Origin: Ruminococcus sp.
Lineage (GTDB): Bacteria > Bacillota > Clostridia > Oscillospirales > Acutalibacteraceae
Reading direction: 5' to 3'
Assembly: GCA_004555265.1 (NCBI GenBank)
Contig: SFIQ01000006.1
Coordinates: 15,116-79,115 of the forward strand
Length of the DNA stretch: 64,000 nucleotides
The position numbers and the translations under genes are program-made. Each line of letters starts with the position of its first letter. Position 1 is the stretch's first letter. Positions 39,406 through 47,779 of this stretch are shown piece after piece. The notes under the pieces are model-generated. The model searched no databases and was not told where the DNA came from. It saw nothing but the letters and a program-made list of their open reading frames with translations.

Positions 39406-40914
39406 ATGGCAGTTGAAAAATTACAGTATTTTGTAAACGGTCAGTTCAAGGACTCGAAAACCGATGCTTGGTATGACCTGCACAATCCCAGCACCGGCGA
39501 GGTTACGGGGCAGGCACCCTGCTGCACAAACGATGAGGTGTTGGAGGCTATTGAAGCGGCAAAGGCGGCATATCCCGCATGGCGTGCCGTTCCCGCAATC
39601 AAGCGTGCGCAGATTCTCTATAAAATCCGCGACTTGATTATTGAAAATATGGAAGAGCTCACGATGTGCGTTGCCAAAGAAAACGGCAAGGTATGGGGCG
39701 AGGCAGAGGGCGATGTCCTCAAAGCCAAAGAGGGTACGGAGCTTGCAACACAGGTGCCGTCTTTGATGATGGGCGAAAGCCTTATGGATGCGTCAACAGG
39801 CTACGATACTGTGAAATACCGTGAACCTCTCGGCGTGTTTGCAGGCATTGTGCCCGTAAACTTCCCCGCAATGATTCCCTTCGGCTGGATGGCGCCTACC
39901 TGCATTGCAACAGGCAATACAATGGTTTTAAAGGCCGCATCTTTAACACCGAAAACCGCAATGATGTTTGCAAAAATCTATAAAGAAGCAGGTGTTCCCG
40001 ACGGCGTTATCAATGTTGTAACCTGTTCGAGAAACGAGATTAACACCATTCTCGACCACCCCGATGTTAAGGGTATCACTTTCGTAGGTTCAACCCCTGT
40101 CGGTTTAAAAATTTATCAGCGTGCCGCCGCCGCAGGCAAACGCTGTCAGGCACTTTGCCAGGCGAAAAACCATGCGCTTGTTATGGCGGACTGCGCTTTG
40201 GAAAGAACCGTTGCAGGTGTAATTAACTCCGCATACGGCTGTGCAGGTCAGCGTTGTATGGCACTTTCCTGCTGTGTTGTTGAAGAGGCAATCGCCGATA
40301 AATTCGTTGCGGAACTCAAAAAGCAGGCTGAAAAAATCAAGGTTGGTCCCTCTTGGGATAAATCCTCAAAACTCGGACCGATTACCTATGAAAAGCATTA
40401 TAAAGAAGTGCTTGCCGATATAGACAAAGGCGTCGCCGAGGGCGCGGAATTGGTGCTTGACGGCAGAAATTGTGTTGTTGAAGGCTACGAAAACGGCTAT
40501 TTCGTAGGTCCCACAATTTTTGACCATGTGACAGAGGATATGACCATCGGCAGTGACGAAGTGTTCGGCCCCGTGCTTTGCATTAAGCGCTGCAAGGATT
40601 TCAAAGAGGGCTTGGCGATTATGAATTCCAACCCTTACGCCAACGGCTCCGTGATTTACACGCAGAGCGGATACTTTGCCCGTGAATTTGCACGCCATAC
40701 CGACGGCGGTCAGGTAGGTATCAATGTGGGTATTCCCGTACCCGTCGGCTTCTTCCCGTTCTCAGGGCACAAGCAGTCCTTCTTCGGCGATCTCCATTGT
40801 CTCGGCAAAGACGCATACCGTTTCTTCACTGAAAGCAAGGCAGTTACCACACATTGGTTTGACGAAGAAGAAGCGGCATCGACAAATGTTTCCACTTGGG
40901 ACGGCACGATCTGA
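39406..40914 (+). CDS. iolA: Methylmalonate/malonate-semialdehyde dehydrogenase (CoA-acylating)
   Basis: 502 residues, aldehyde dehydrogenase superfamily. Catalytic Cys284 in YGCAGQRCMALSCCVVEE; NAD-binding ITFVGSTPVGLKIYQRAAAA; C-terminal GVNVGIP-like QVGINVGIPVPVGFFPFSGHK is diagnostic of MMSDH/IolA. It oxidises malonate semialdehyde to acetyl-CoA and CO2, the last step of inositol catabolism. ATG 39406 follows AAAGGAG by 10 bases; the frame from 39316 is repeat-derived. A transposase gene separates it from iolG. Confidence 0.93.
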   Translation: MAVEKLQYFVNGQFKDSKTDAWYDLHNPSTGEVTGQAPCCTNDEVLEAIEAAKAAYPAWRAVPAIKRAQILYKIRDLIIENMEELTMCVAKENGKVWGEAEGDVLKAKEGTELATQVPSLMMGESLMDASTGYDTVKYREPLGVFAGIVPVNFPAMIPFGWMAPTCIATGNTMVLKAASLTPKTAMMFAKIYKEAGVPDGVINVVTCSRNEINTILDHPDVKGITFVGSTPVGLKIYQRAAAAGKRCQALCQAKNHALVMADCALERTVAGVINSAYGCAGQRCMALSCCVVEEAIADKFVAELKKQAEKIKVGPSWDKSSKLGPITYEKHYKEVLADIDKGVAEGAELVLDGRNCVVEGYENGYFVGPTIFDHVTEDMTIGSDEVFGPVLCIKRCKDFKEGLAIMNSNPYANGSVIYTQSGYFAREFARHTDGGQVGINVGIPVPVGFFPFSGHKQSFFGDLHCLGKDAYRFFTESKAVTTHWFDEEEAASTNVSTWDGTI

Positions 40915-40920
40915 TTTTTC

Positions 40921-41060
40921 ATCTTTTTCCGTTCGGCGTCGTTACGCTCACTCGCAATATCGTATATTGCTTCGCTCGCAAGCCTTGCCGAACGAAAAAA
41001 TATATTGTTTTTGGGAAAATCAAGTGTAGGGCGGGGGCTTGCTCCCGCCGCAGATAAATA
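40921..41060. repeat. Long inverted repeat and GTAGGG palindrome upstream of the transposase gene
   Basis: CCGTTCGGC near 40929 pairs with GCCGAACG near 40986, enclosing a CAATATCGTATATTG palindrome; it may terminate iolA transcription. An exact 26-base GTAGGGCGGGGG...CCGC palindrome follows at 41026-41051, ending 19 bases before the transposase ATG. Confidence 0.8.
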
Positions 41061-41070
41061 AATCATCAAT

Positions 41071-41616
41071 ATGTTAAGCAATAAAATTCCAAAACGGAAA
41101 CATCCTCGATTAAAACAATATGATTACAGCGTAAACGGCTATTATTTTGTGACGATTTGCTGTAAAGATATGAAATGCTTTTTCGGGAAAATCACGCATA
41201 TTGCTGATAATGTTGGGCTCTGTTTTGTGCCCAACGAAAGGGTTTATGCCGATACTGAATTAACTCTTTCTCCGTATGGGCAAATCGCAGAAAAACAGTT
41301 GTTAGAACTGGAAAAGCGATATGATTATGTGACAATAGACAAATATGTGATTATGCCGAATCATATTCACGCAATTCTTATTCTTGACGGTGAAGCGGCG
41401 GGAGCAAGCCCCCGCCCTACATTGTCTGATATCATTTGCGCATATAAGTCATTGACTACACGAAACTGTAACCAATTTGGAAACTGTACGGGCAGACAGA
41501 TATTTCAAAATTTATTTTATGACAGAATACTCACAAGTGAAGAAGGGTATCTTGAAGTTTGGCAGTATATTGATGAAAATCCACGCAAATGGCAAAATGA
41601 CAAATATTATATTTAA
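41071..41616 (+). CDS. Y1 / REP-associated (IS200-like) transposase carrying a REP copy in its coding sequence
   Basis: 181 residues of the Y1_Tnp superfamily. KRKHPRLKQYDYSVNGYYFV at the start, the metal-binding HUH pair H98-x-H100 in VIMPNHIHAILIL, and the likely nucleophile Tyr166 in EVWQYIDENPRKW. Such enzymes cut single-stranded DNA at hairpins; RAYTs process REP palindromes. Bases 41395-41420 are an exact reverse copy of the dispersed 26-base palindrome and are translated in frame as AAGASPRPT (residues 109-117). It has no IS ends that I can see, and lies between iolA and iolG with low GC relative to them. Confidence 0.88.
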   Translation: MLSNKIPKRKHPRLKQYDYSVNGYYFVTICCKDMKCFFGKITHIADNVGLCFVPNERVYADTELTLSPYGQIAEKQLLELEKRYDYVTIDKYVIMPNHIHAILILDGEAAGASPRPTLSDIICAYKSLTTRNCNQFGNCTGRQIFQNLFYDRILTSEEGYLEVWQYIDENPRKWQNDKYYI

Positions 41617-41634
41617 TATATCGGAGGTATAACT

Positions 41635-42642
41635 ATGCTAAAAATCGGTATCATCGGTGCGGGACGCATCGGTAAGGTACATCTGGAATCCATTTCCTAC
41701 CATGTGAAAAATGCAACGGTTGTGGCAATGGCAGATCCATTTATGAATGATGAAACAGAGGCTTTCATCAAGGGCTTCGGCGTTGAAAAAATCTATAAGG
41801 ATTATAAAGAAATCATCAACGATACAGAGATTGACGCCGTGCTCGTTTGCTCGTCCACCGACACGCACGCGCCGATTTCCATTGAGGCGATTAACGCAGG
41901 TAAGCATGTTTTCTGCGAAAAACCGCTTGCCAATACCGTGGACAAAATTCTTGAAATTGCCGACGCATTGAAAGCACACCCCGAAGTGAAATTCCAGGTT
42001 GGCTTTAACCGTCGCTTTGACCACAACTTCGCCGCCATCCGCAAGGCGTATGACGAGGGCAAAATCGGTGATGCGCAAATTCTTAAAATCACTTCCCGTG
42101 ACCCCCAGGCACCCCCTGTGGGCTACTGTGCGGCAAGCATTTTCCTTGATATGACCATTCACGATTTCGATATGGCGTGCTTCCTTACAAACAGCGATGT
42201 GGAAGAGCTTTATGTTTATGCCGATGCGCTTATCAACCCCGGAATTCGTGAATACGGCGATTTTGATACAGCCATCATCTCCATGAAAATGGCAAACGGT
42301 GCACTTGCCGTGATCGACAACTCCCGTCAGGCAATGTACGGCTATGACCAGAGAGCAGAGCTTTTCGGCTCCAAGGGTATGGTTGCAACCGCAAATGATA
42401 CGCTTTCCTCCGCAGTAATTTCCACCGCAGACGGCGTAACAGGTGAAAAGCCCCTTTATTTCTTCCTTGAAAGATATATGGAAAGTTTTTCGCAGGAAGT
42501 CAGAGAATTCTGCGATGCCGTTGAAAACGATACGGAAACACCCGTCGGTATTCACGCCGGCTTGCAGTCGGTAAAAATTGCCCTTGCCGCCGAAAAATCC
42601 GCAAACGAGGGCAGACCGGTTAAACTTTCCGAAATTCAGTAA
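41635..42642 (+). CDS. iolG: Inositol 2-dehydrogenase (Gfo/Idh/MocA family)
   Basis: 335 residues. Rossmann motif IGIIGAGRIGKVHLESI, EKPLA catalytic Lys (VFCEKPLANTV), FQVGFNRRFDHNF, and the Asp/His catalytic region FLDMTIHDFDMACFL. It oxidises myo-inositol to scyllo-inosose with NAD+, the entry step of the cluster. TCGGAGG lies 8 bases upstream. It is placed last, after the transposase, and may once have been directly downstream of iolA. Scyllo-inositol dehydrogenase activity is an alternative. Confidence 0.92.
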   Translation: MLKIGIIGAGRIGKVHLESISYHVKNATVVAMADPFMNDETEAFIKGFGVEKIYKDYKEIINDTEIDAVLVCSSTDTHAPISIEAINAGKHVFCEKPLANTVDKILEIADALKAHPEVKFQVGFNRRFDHNFAAIRKAYDEGKIGDAQILKITSRDPQAPPVGYCAASIFLDMTIHDFDMACFLTNSDVEELYVYADALINPGIREYGDFDTAIISMKMANGALAVIDNSRQAMYGYDQRAELFGSKGMVATANDTLSSAVISTADGVTGEKPLYFFLERYMESFSQEVREFCDAVENDTETPVGIHAGLQSVKIALAAEKSANEGRPVKLSEIQ

Positions 42643-42654
42643 TCACGGTACGCC

Positions 42655-42975
42655 ATGGCAACGAATTTAGACTTCGCGCAGTATGTCTGTGAACAAATTG
42701 CGCCTTGCGGCTGTGTGCGCTACCGCAAAATGTTCGGCGAATATATGGTGTATGTCAACGATAAACCGCTTTTGATGGTTTGCGACAATACTGTGTTTGT
42801 CAAGCAGTTGGAAATTCTTTCCGATTTGCTCTGTGAAAACGATGTAGGCGCACCTTATGACGGTGCAAAACCGCATTATATCATCGACGCCGATGACCGT
42901 GAACAACTGCAAGCGGTGGTGACTTTGTTAGAGCCGTTGACGGCTTTACCGAAAAAACGCCGAAAGAAATCTTAA
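42655..42975 (+). CDS. TfoX/Sxy N-terminal domain protein
   Basis: 106 residues. YVCEQIAPCGCVRYRKMFGE, YMVYVNDKPLLMVCDNTVFV and PHYIIDADD match the single N-terminal TfoX domain found in many bacteria as a short protein of unknown function (in proteobacteria the domain belongs to a competence regulator). It ends in a basic tail (PKKRRKKS). It starts 12 bases after iolG without a strong ribosome site and so is probably on the same message. Confidence 0.78.
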   Translation: MATNLDFAQYVCEQIAPCGCVRYRKMFGEYMVYVNDKPLLMVCDNTVFVKQLEILSDLLCENDVGAPYDGAKPHYIIDADDREQLQAVVTLLEPLTALPKKRRKKS

Positions 42976-42978
42976 AAA

Positions 42979-43018
42979 ACAACCCCGCTGTTCTCAAAAA
43001 AGAGAACGGCGGGGGTTT
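42979..43018. terminator. Bidirectional terminator between the inositol cluster and the GPH gene
   Basis: AACCCCGCTGTTCTC pairs with GAGAACGGCGGGGGTT (one bulge), flanked by A-rich and T-rich tracts. It lies between convergent genes. Confidence 0.88.
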
Positions 43019-43038
43019 TGTTGTACTGTACTGCTTTG

Positions 43039-44496
43039 TCAAGCCTGTTCGGCAACGGCTTGTTCTGCTTCTGCCTGTTTTGCGCGGCGTTCTTTGAGGT
43101 CTTGTTCCACCTGCGCGCGCTTTTCGGGCGTGTAGCGAATGAACAACAGCGGAATAATGCTCAACAAACTCGCAAGTGCGGGCGTGAGCATCACAAGCGG
43201 CCAAATCAGGCGGTCAAATGCCGCGGATTGCGTGCCGACAAAAACGGTCGCGCTGTCGTCTACCGCCTTGTAGTCCATCAAATGCAGCGCGAGCGTGGCA
43301 AGCCCTGCCGTAATGCCGCTGGAAATCTTCGTGAAAAAGGTTTGCATCGAAAAGGTGATGCCCTCGGTGCGCTTGCCGGTTTTCCATTCCATATAATCAA
43401 TACTGTCACAGAAAATCGAGGTCTGCGCAATGGAAACCGCGCCCAACGGAATACAACCGATGCCGATAAGCCCCATGCCGATCCAAAGCCCTACGCCGTC
43501 ATAGCCGACGAAATAGGCGATGACGCGCACCACAATGTTACAGCTTTGCATAAAAATCAGCGCGTTGACATAAGATTTAAATATTTGTTTCATTTTGTTG
43601 GCAAACAGCATACCAATAAAGCCCGGCGCGCCCGTAATGGCGGCGTAAATGGTGGTTAAGCCCAACGCCCCTATAAAACTGCCCGCACCCAAAAAATCGG
43701 CAGGTACTTTGTATTTAAAGAAGTAAGTAACCAACTGACTGCCAAAGCCCACCGCGCCGAGTAAATTGGAAAGGGTAACGAGCATCAGCATTCTGTTTTT
43801 GAACAAAAGGGAAAAACTTTCCAGCATGGAGGATTGTTGGTTTTGCGGATTTGGGTGAATGCGTTCTTGTGCGGCATACGCGCGGTAACTGAGCATGGCG
43901 CCGCCCAACCCGAAAATCACGGCGAAAACAAGCGTCATCAGCGCCATACTGCTGCCTGTAATGTTTGCAATCATTTCAAGCACCATCGGAATGCCCATAC
44001 TGAATATGCCGTATATGGTTGAGCCGACGGTGCGCGCCCATTGCACGAATTTGTCGCGTTCTGCGGAGTCGGGCGAAACCGCGGCGGTAATGCCCCACAT
44101 GGCAACATCCTGCACCGTGTAGACCAAATCCCACGCGATATACATAATAATGAAATACGAAACGCGCAGCCACAACAGGCTGTCGTCCGTCGAGAACACA
44201 ATGAACAACAGTACCGTTGCAACGCCGACGGGCAACGGCGTATACCGCAAAATCGGGCGCAGTTTTTCGCCGTTTTTAAAGGTGTGGCGGTCAATCACCG
44301 AACCGATAATCGGGTCGTTAATCCCGTCCCAAACTTTCATCAAAATGAGCAGTATCGAGACCGTAATCGCCGGGAACATGGCAATGTCCGTCATAAAATA
44401 GGTGAAAAACGAACCGCCGATAAACGAATACACCAAATTTTGCCCGGCAAGCCCCGTGTAAAAACTTCTGCTTTCCTTTTTGCTGATATATTGCAT
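43039..44496 (-). CDS. GPH-family sugar:cation symporter (MFS)
   Basis: 485 residues, 12 hydrophobic segments. GPH hallmarks: KVWDGINDPIIGSVIDRHTF with KNGEKLRPILRYTP after helix 2, and IPLGAVSIAQTSIFCDSIDYMEWKTGKRTEG in the second half. It ends in a Glu/Ala-rich tail (LKERRAKQAEAEQAVAEQA). Members import glycosides or other sugars with Na+ or H+. It converges on the inositol cluster and could import inositol or a glycoside; substrate is not predictable. The ribosome site is weak. Confidence 0.88.
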   Translation of the reverse strand: MQYISKKESRSFYTGLAGQNLVYSFIGGSFFTYFMTDIAMFPAITVSILLILMKVWDGINDPIIGSVIDRHTFKNGEKLRPILRYTPLPVGVATVLLFIVFSTDDSLLWLRVSYFIIMYIAWDLVYTVQDVAMWGITAAVSPDSAERDKFVQWARTVGSTIYGIFSMGIPMVLEMIANITGSSMALMTLVFAVIFGLGGAMLSYRAYAAQERIHPNPQNQQSSMLESFSLLFKNRMLMLVTLSNLLGAVGFGSQLVTYFFKYKVPADFLGAGSFIGALGLTTIYAAITGAPGFIGMLFANKMKQIFKSYVNALIFMQSCNIVVRVIAYFVGYDGVGLWIGMGLIGIGCIPLGAVSIAQTSIFCDSIDYMEWKTGKRTEGITFSMQTFFTKISSGITAGLATLALHLMDYKAVDDSATVFVGTQSAAFDRLIWPLVMLTPALASLLSIIPLLFIRYTPEKRAQVEQDLKERRAKQAEAEQAVAEQA

Positions 44497-44767
44497 AGTT
44501 GTTCACCGCATTTCATCTTGTATTTTATATTTTTATTTTACACCCAAACTGCCGCCCGTTCAATCCTGATAATGGAGTAAAATTGCATAAAAATTCCCCG
44601 CACTTTTTGAGCATTGTGCGATCTGTATATGGCAGATTTTTCCGCCGGCGTGTTCTGTTTGAAATTCGGTAGCAAGCAAATTATGCTTCGGTGTGCATTT
44701 CGGTTGCCGTTTTGCACCGCGTTTGGAAAATTTATGCAAAAAAACTGCATAAAATACAGAAAAGCAC

Positions 44768-44796
44768 TTGATTTCATTGCGAAAATGCAATATGAT
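44768..44796 (+). promoter_or_regulatory. Putative promoter of the M28 peptidase gene
   Basis: TTGATT (44768-44773), 17-base spacer, TATGAT (44791-44796). The 348-base gap 44497-44844 contains nothing else that I can support. The long frame running through it into the peptidase gene is not coding. Confidence 0.5.
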
Positions 44797-44844
44797 AAAA
44801 GATATTATTTATTTTTCAAAATGAAAATAACGGGAGGCAGATTT

Positions 44845-46182
44845 ATGAAAGAAGAAAATCGAAAATATGCCGAAGTCGCCTATGACATTGTCAAAGACGC
44901 CGCCGAAAAAATCGGTTCGCGTTTGCCGGGCTCCGAGGGCGAACGGAAATATGCGCGCTATATGGGCGACAAGCTCCGCGAAATCGGCATTGAGCCGAAA
45001 ACCGAGGAATTCGCCGTTTCGCCGCGTTCGTCTATCGGCGGTATTCCGTATGCGGGCTGGTTCGGCCTGGTCATGAGTGGGCTTGTGTACTTTGCACTCG
45101 GCAACAGCGCGCTTTGGTTCGGTATGGCGCTTGCGGGTGTTTGCGTAGTACTGTGGCTTGTGTTCAGCGTGTTTTTGTATAAAAAATGGTTTGATATGTT
45201 CTTCCCGCAGAAGATTTCACAGAATACATACGGCGAGCTATTGCCCGAGGACGGCAAATATGACTACACGATTATCCTTTCGGGGCACACCGACACAAGT
45301 TGGACTTGGCGCCACTCCGAACACGCCTACAAATACCGCGACAAGCCGATTTTGGGTATTCTTGCAACCTACGGAAAGGTCGGCTTCGGCGCGATTTGCG
45401 TATTTTTCTTAATCGGTGTTTCCATAGCCATGTCTGTGATTTTTGCCGGGTATTATGCGGGCGCCGCGTGGGCATATACCGCTTTGAATTCCAATTCCTT
45501 ACAAAGCTTTTTGTTTGTGATGCATTTCTTACCGCTGATTACAGCCATCGGCAGCTGCTTTGTCATTATGTGGGGCGACCCGCACGAGGAAAACGCGTCC
45601 CGCGGGGCAATGGACAATGCCACCGGCTGTGCATTGAGCTATGCGGTTACAAAGTATTTCAAAGAGAATCCCGATAAAATGCCGAAGAATTGCCGCATTA
45701 TTGATTTCAACTGCGGTTCGGAAGAGGCAGGCTTGCGTGGCTCTATGGCGTTTGCAGAAGAGCACAAGAATGACGACCTGCTCAAAAACGCGTGGAATAT
45801 CAATATTGACTCCGTTGCGGACAAAGAGTATTTCGAGGTTGTCATCAAAGACGATTGGCAATTCACCCGCTTTGATACCGATATGGAAAAAATGTTTAAA
45901 GACACATTCAAAGAACTTGGCATTGAAAGCAAAACAAACGGCTGTATCCACAACCCCGTCGGCGGCTGTGACAGCACCCCGATGACCAAGGCCGGCGTCA
46001 AATCCGTTACCTTTGCGGCGCAAAATCCGGTGTTGACCTATTATTATCACACTTGGCGCGACACCGCCGACCGCTTTGAACTCGAAACCGTCGGCGACGG
46101 CTTCGATGTAGTGCTCGGCGTGATTGACAAAATCGCCGCATTCCAAGAGGCAAACGGCTATAACGGCCCGCAGAAAAAATAA
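44845..46182 (+). CDS. M28 family metallopeptidase with inserted membrane segments
   Basis: 445 residues. M28 ligands are present in order: GHTDTSW (His, bridging Asp region), GAMDNATGCALSYAV (Asp), GSEEAGLRGS (catalytic Glu and ligand Glu), NIDSVAD (Asp) and YYYHTWRDTADRF (His). Unlike typical soluble M28 enzymes, two hydrophobic helices (about residues 72-120, LVMSGLVYFALGNSALWFG...) precede the HxD motif, and two or three more (about 175-245) separate it from the DNATG motif, so the catalytic domain is interrupted by membrane segments. ATG 44845 follows GGGAGG; the 77-codon upstream extension is not used. Likely an aminopeptidase-like enzyme at the membrane. Confidence 0.8.
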   Translation: MKEENRKYAEVAYDIVKDAAEKIGSRLPGSEGERKYARYMGDKLREIGIEPKTEEFAVSPRSSIGGIPYAGWFGLVMSGLVYFALGNSALWFGMALAGVCVVLWLVFSVFLYKKWFDMFFPQKISQNTYGELLPEDGKYDYTIILSGHTDTSWTWRHSEHAYKYRDKPILGILATYGKVGFGAICVFFLIGVSIAMSVIFAGYYAGAAWAYTALNSNSLQSFLFVMHFLPLITAIGSCFVIMWGDPHEENASRGAMDNATGCALSYAVTKYFKENPDKMPKNCRIIDFNCGSEEAGLRGSMAFAEEHKNDDLLKNAWNINIDSVADKEYFEVVIKDDWQFTRFDTDMEKMFKDTFKELGIESKTNGCIHNPVGGCDSTPMTKAGVKSVTFAAQNPVLTYYYHTWRDTADRFELETVGDGFDVVLGVIDKIAAFQEANGYNGPQKK

Positions 46183-46223
46183 AAAACAAAATTTTGCCGA
46201 AAAACGGCAGAGAAAAAAATCAA

Positions 46224-46257
46224 CAGGGCAGTCATTTGACTGCCCTGCTTCGTTTTA
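46224..46257. terminator. Terminator between convergent M28 and SDR genes
   Basis: Eleven-base stem CAGGGCAGTCA (46224-46234) / TGACTGCCCTG (46237-46247), with A-tract before and T-rich stretch after, usable in both directions. Confidence 0.85.
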
Positions 46258-46275
46258 TTGGGGTAAGTAAGAAGT

Positions 46276-47112
46276 TCAGTCCTCTTTGAATACACCGTCA
46301 AACAACGGTAATTTGGACATTTTCATCACGGCGCTGAACAGTCTGCCGCCCTGTACGGGCAAAAGTCTGCCGAAATAGTTCATAAACGCCGCGTCCATGC
46401 CGAACACCATCAATTCGTGCTGTTTCTTGATGCCGTTCATAATCCATTTGACCATGGTGTCGCAGGAGGTGCTGACCATATTGAGCATCTTCTGTGCTTT
46501 TTCATCGGACGAGCTTTGATTGCGGAAAATATCGGTCTTGGTAAAGCCGGGGCAAACAATGCCGACATAGCATTTGCCGCGCAGTTCTTCACGCATAGAC
46601 TCGGTTAAGGATTTGAGTGCCGCCTTGCTTGCGGAATACACGGAAGTACCCGCCAAAGACATCAGCGCCGCCGAGGAGTCAATGTTGATAATTGCAGGAG
46701 AGGGAGACTCCAAAAGAAGCGGCAACAGCGCGTGCATGGAATACACCGCCGAATAGAAGTTGATATTCATCGCCTTTTCAATATCCTCAATCGAATAGTG
46801 CTGGAATTTGTCGAACTTCGGCAAAATACCCGCGTTGTTGATGAGAATGTCGGGCTTGATGTTGTTTTCGTTGAGATAGTTTAAATAATTGTCCCAATTT
46901 GCACGGTCGGAAACATCAAACAGTTGATACGAGAACTTGTCGGCATATTCGCCGAGTTCCGCGACCAACGCTTCCATTTTCTGCTGGCTTCTTGCCACGC
47001 CCAAAACGGTGCACCCGTGCTCTTTGATGAGTTTTTCGGTAATGCCCTTACCCATACCGCTCGAAGCGCCCGTCACGATAACGGTTTTGTTGTCTAACCA
47101 ATTTTTATCCAT
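46276..47112 (-). CDS. Short-chain dehydrogenase/reductase
   Basis: 278 residues, classical SDR. Cofactor motif TVIVTGASSGMGKGITEKLI (TGxxxGxG), NNAG in DILINNAGILPKF, catalytic Ser in NIDSSAALMSLAG and the YxxxK motif SVYSASKAALKSL. A C-terminal extension of about 60 residues (LMVFGMDAAFMNYFGRLLPV) resembles that of SDRs acting on lipids or steroids, but the substrate is unknown. AGGAGA precedes the ATG. Monocistronic. Confidence 0.88.
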   Translation of the reverse strand: MDKNWLDNKTVIVTGASSGMGKGITEKLIKEHGCTVLGVARSQQKMEALVAELGEYADKFSYQLFDVSDRANWDNYLNYLNENNIKPDILINNAGILPKFDKFQHYSIEDIEKAMNINFYSAVYSMHALLPLLLESPSPAIINIDSSAALMSLAGTSVYSASKAALKSLTESMREELRGKCYVGIVCPGFTKTDIFRNQSSSDEKAQKMLNMVSTSCDTMVKWIMNGIKKQHELMVFGMDAAFMNYFGRLLPVQGGRLFSAVMKMSKLPLFDGVFKED

Positions 47113-47257
47113 ATTTGCTTCTCCTAACTGACAAAATTTGTTCGTTTCTATTTTAGCCTAAGCCCATCGGATTTTCAAGCCTTTTTTAAAATTTCGCCCG
47201 CATTGCTTGCAGGAATTGCAATTTCCTGTTAAACTGAATTCGGAAGGACGGAACACG

Positions 47258-47773
47258 ATGGAGTATACTTTGATTTACAGCAAGCGAAAAACGCTGTCGC
47301 TGACGGTACAGCCGGATTGTACGGTACTCGTCAAAGCGCCAACGGGTTACCCGCAAGCGGAAATTGCGCAATTTGTGCAAGCACACGAACAATGGATTGC
47401 GCGCGCAACCGCGCGACAGAAACAGCGCGCCGAAGCCGAAAATGCGCTGACCGAAAAGCGCATACAAGAATTGCGCGCGCTCGCCGAGGTTGAAATCCCG
47501 CGGCGGGTGGAATATTTTGCAAAGCAAATGGGCGTACAGCCGACAGGCATCAAAATCACCTCGGCAAAAACACGGTTCGGCTCGTGCAGTGCGAAAGACA
47601 GCTTGTGCTTTTCGTGGCGGCTGATGCTTTACCCGCCCGAAGCGATTGACTATGTGGTGGTGCACGAATTAGCGCACATCAAAGAGAAAAACCACGCGCC
47701 CGCCTTTTACAAGGTTGTGGCATCGGTTTTGCCCGATTACAAAGCACGCGAAAAACTATTGAAAGGGGAATGA
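47258..47773 (+). CDS. YgjP-type metal-dependent hydrolase (DUF45 / SprT-like)
   Basis: 171 residues. N-terminal beta-rich part with SKRKTLSLTVQPDCTVLVKA, then a helical linker and the zincin motif HELAHIKEKNH (H136, E137, H140), preceded by FGSCSAKDSLCFSWRLMLYP. This is the YgjP/WLM-like family of small metallopeptidases of uncertain substrate. ATG 47258 follows GGAAGGA by 9 bases; the longer frame from 47207 is rejected. The acetyltransferase gene begins 6 bases after the stop. Confidence 0.85.
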   Translation: MEYTLIYSKRKTLSLTVQPDCTVLVKAPTGYPQAEIAQFVQAHEQWIARATARQKQRAEAENALTEKRIQELRALAEVEIPRRVEYFAKQMGVQPTGIKITSAKTRFGSCSAKDSLCFSWRLMLYPPEAIDYVVVHELAHIKEKNHAPAFYKVVASVLPDYKAREKLLKGE

Positions 47774-47779
47774 GAAAAT

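Noticed and set aside
41071..41616. Complete IS200-type insertion sequence around the Y1 transposase
   Set aside because: No left and right IS ends or companion tnpB is visible. The flanking hairpin is the dispersed REP type, which fits a RAYT better.
44614..44844. 77-codon upstream extension of the M28 peptidase
   Set aside because: A GGGAGG site and family alignment support the ATG at 44845. The extension contains the promoter-like sequence.
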